Below are positions 63,342 through 64,000 of a stretch of 64,000 bases of DNA, one piece after another. This DNA is from Alphaproteobacteria bacterium (GTDB lineage Bacteria; Pseudomonadota; Alphaproteobacteria; DSM-16000; Inquilinaceae): assembly GCA_028284045.1 (NCBI GenBank), contig JANQSN010000046.1:26509-90508 (forward strand). The letters are read 5' to 3'. A program made the position numbers and the translations under genes. How positions within the stretch are numbered: position 1 is the first letter of the stretch; each line of letters opens with the position of its first letter. The notes beneath the pieces were generated by a model. It was not told the DNA's origin and did no database searches. It saw only the letters and a list, made by a program, of their open reading frames with translations.

Positions 63342-63508
63342 GGGTCCTGTTGTCCTTTGTCTCGGCTGCGCGGGACTATGGAACCCGCGCCGTCCATCGG
63401 GCAAGCCGCCGCGACCCTTGGTCGGGTGCGGCATTGTCTGCTATCAGCCACACGTTATGGTAACGCCCTTGGCGGTGCCGGCCGGCCCGCAATGGGTCTG
63501 CCACCGAC

Positions 63509-63584
63509 GGGCCCGTAGTTCAGTGGTCAGAACGCGCCGCTCATAACGGTGTTGTCGCAGGTTCGAATCCTGCCGGGCCCACCA
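63509..63584 (+). tRNA. tRNA with CAU anticodon (Ile2 or elongator Met)
   Basis: Full cloverleaf read by eye: acceptor GGGCCCG/CGGGCCC with encoded CCA (63581-63584), D stem GTTC/GAAC, anticodon stem CGCCG/CGGTG around loop CTCATAA (anticodon CAT 63542-63544), T arm GCAGG-TTCGAAT-CCTGC. The short D loop AGTGGTCA and CTCATAA loop favour tRNA-Ile2, whose C34 is converted to lysidine by TilS; elongator Met remains possible. Initiator is excluded by the anticodon-stem lacking three G-C pairs. Confidence 0.9.
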
Positions 63585-63648
63585 AACCTTCCGGTGCACG
63601 CCGAAGGCTGGCAATCGAGCGCCCAGTGGGCGGTCGATAGGAAGGTTT
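63584..63648 (+). terminator. Nested hairpin after the tRNA
   Basis: Outer arms AAACCTTCC (63584-63592) and GGAAGGTTT (63640-63648) enclose an inner hairpin ATCGA-g-CGCCC / GGGCG-g-TCGAT (63614-63638). It starts at the tRNA 3' end and may end the transcript or, less likely, mark an attachment site. A short T run follows only weakly. Confidence 0.45.
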
Positions 63649-63715
63649 CCCGAGCGCGACGGCGCGAGGGTTGCCCCGGCAAACGGCGCTCCTCTGGCGC
63701 CAAGCGCCTCGGTGA

Positions 63716-64000
63716 CTACGCCACCAAGAGAAAGTCCCCCGCGTCGAAATCGGCGGCGGTGCGGCCCTGGAACGTGATCGTCTCGCCCGTGTCGAGGGTC
63801 AGCAACATGTCGGCACCGGCATCCTGCATGCGCTGCTGCAGGTCGGCGAAGCTGGCGAACTGGGCGTAGGCGGTCAGGTCCACGACATCGCCACCGGCCG
63901 TGCCGGCCTCGAAATCCGTCACGACGTCCCGCCCGCCGCCGGGCGCGAACCGGAAGACGTCCGCGCCGGCGCCACCGCTCAGCACATCGTCGCCATCTCC
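63716..64000 (-). CDS. RTX/hemolysin-type calcium-binding protein, C-terminus only
   Basis: The gene runs off the right edge; 94 codons remain. The first residues GDGDDVLSGGAGADVFRF are the glycine-aspartate nonapeptide repeats that bind Ca2+, and VVTDFEAGTAGGDVVDLTAYAQFASFADLQQRMQDAGADMLLTLDTGETITFQGRTAADFDAGDFLLV is the usual M10/serralysin-like C-terminal cap with a secretion signal. It is probably exported by a type I system. The upstream catalytic or adhesive domain is outside the window. Confidence 0.85.
   Translation of the reverse strand, partial: GDGDDVLSGGAGADVFRFAPGGGRDVVTDFEAGTAGGDVVDLTAYAQFASFADLQQRMQDAGADMLLTLDTGETITFQGRTAADFDAGDFLLVA

Overview
The window is GC-rich chromosomal DNA from an alphaproteobacterium. 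Linked sucCD-sucAB genes, a corrinoid MttB-type methylamine system, the betBA pair, a liv operon with its small DUF6867 partner, and paired-palindrome repeats suggest the Rhodospirillales or a nearby order. That placement is inference from gene content and codon use. Genes are dense, and many neighbours overlap by 4 bp (ATGA or GTGA).

Layout. 0-7.1 kb: a cut secreted-protein gene, comM, a tightly overlapped run (voltage-gated Na+ channel, glycerophosphodiesterase, YgjP-like metalloprotein, Bcr/CflA efflux), then moeB and a DsrE-like gene. 7.3-9.3 kb: CHASE-type histidine kinase. 9.3-16.5 kb (minus): a corrinoid methyltransfer operon (MttB family, corrinoid protein, DUF1638, small Virulence_fact-domain protein, methyl-THF methyltransferase, ASKHA/2Fe-2S reactivase) with a lone XRE antitoxin-like gene and a palindromic repeat inside it. 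17.3-18.4 kb: ParS/RES toxin-antitoxin pair. 18.4-31.5 kb (minus): eleven tightly packed genes, namely three distinct glycosyltransferase types (four genes), a histidine phosphatase, a NodB-like deacetylase, a membrane protein and a complete peptide-type ABC importer. 31.7-33.2 kb: a small cysteine protein behind a Fur-like box, and an AT-rich two-gene cassette. 33.2-39.9 kb: sucCD-sucAB. 40.2-44.3 kb: two class III cyclases around a hydrolase-like gene. 44.4-48.9 kb: livHMGF without a binding protein. 49.3-56.9 kb: GNAT, sodB, HNH nuclease, esterase, hemC, hemB, a DUF1289 protein, a SOUL lipoprotein and DUF1810. 56.9-60.6 kb: betBA with a BetI operator, and a GFA-family gene. 60.8-64 kb: an orphan permease pair, a SCO protein, a CAU-anticodon tRNA and the end of an RTX-type protein.

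How the parts may connect. betBA would oxidise choline to glycine betaine, and the non-pyrrolysine MttB operon 42 kb away could demethylate a betaine through cobalamin to tetrahydrofolate, so the window may hold both ends of a choline-to-C1 route. The 13-kb glycosyltransferase/deacetylase/phosphatase/ABC operon is the best candidate for an undescribed system: its enzymes appear cytosolic, it carries its own SBP-dependent importer, and a strong inverted repeat sits in its leader. Other unexplained regulatory structure lies upstream of sucA (three copies of a 9-bp motif) and at the 3' end of sucD (tandem hairpins).
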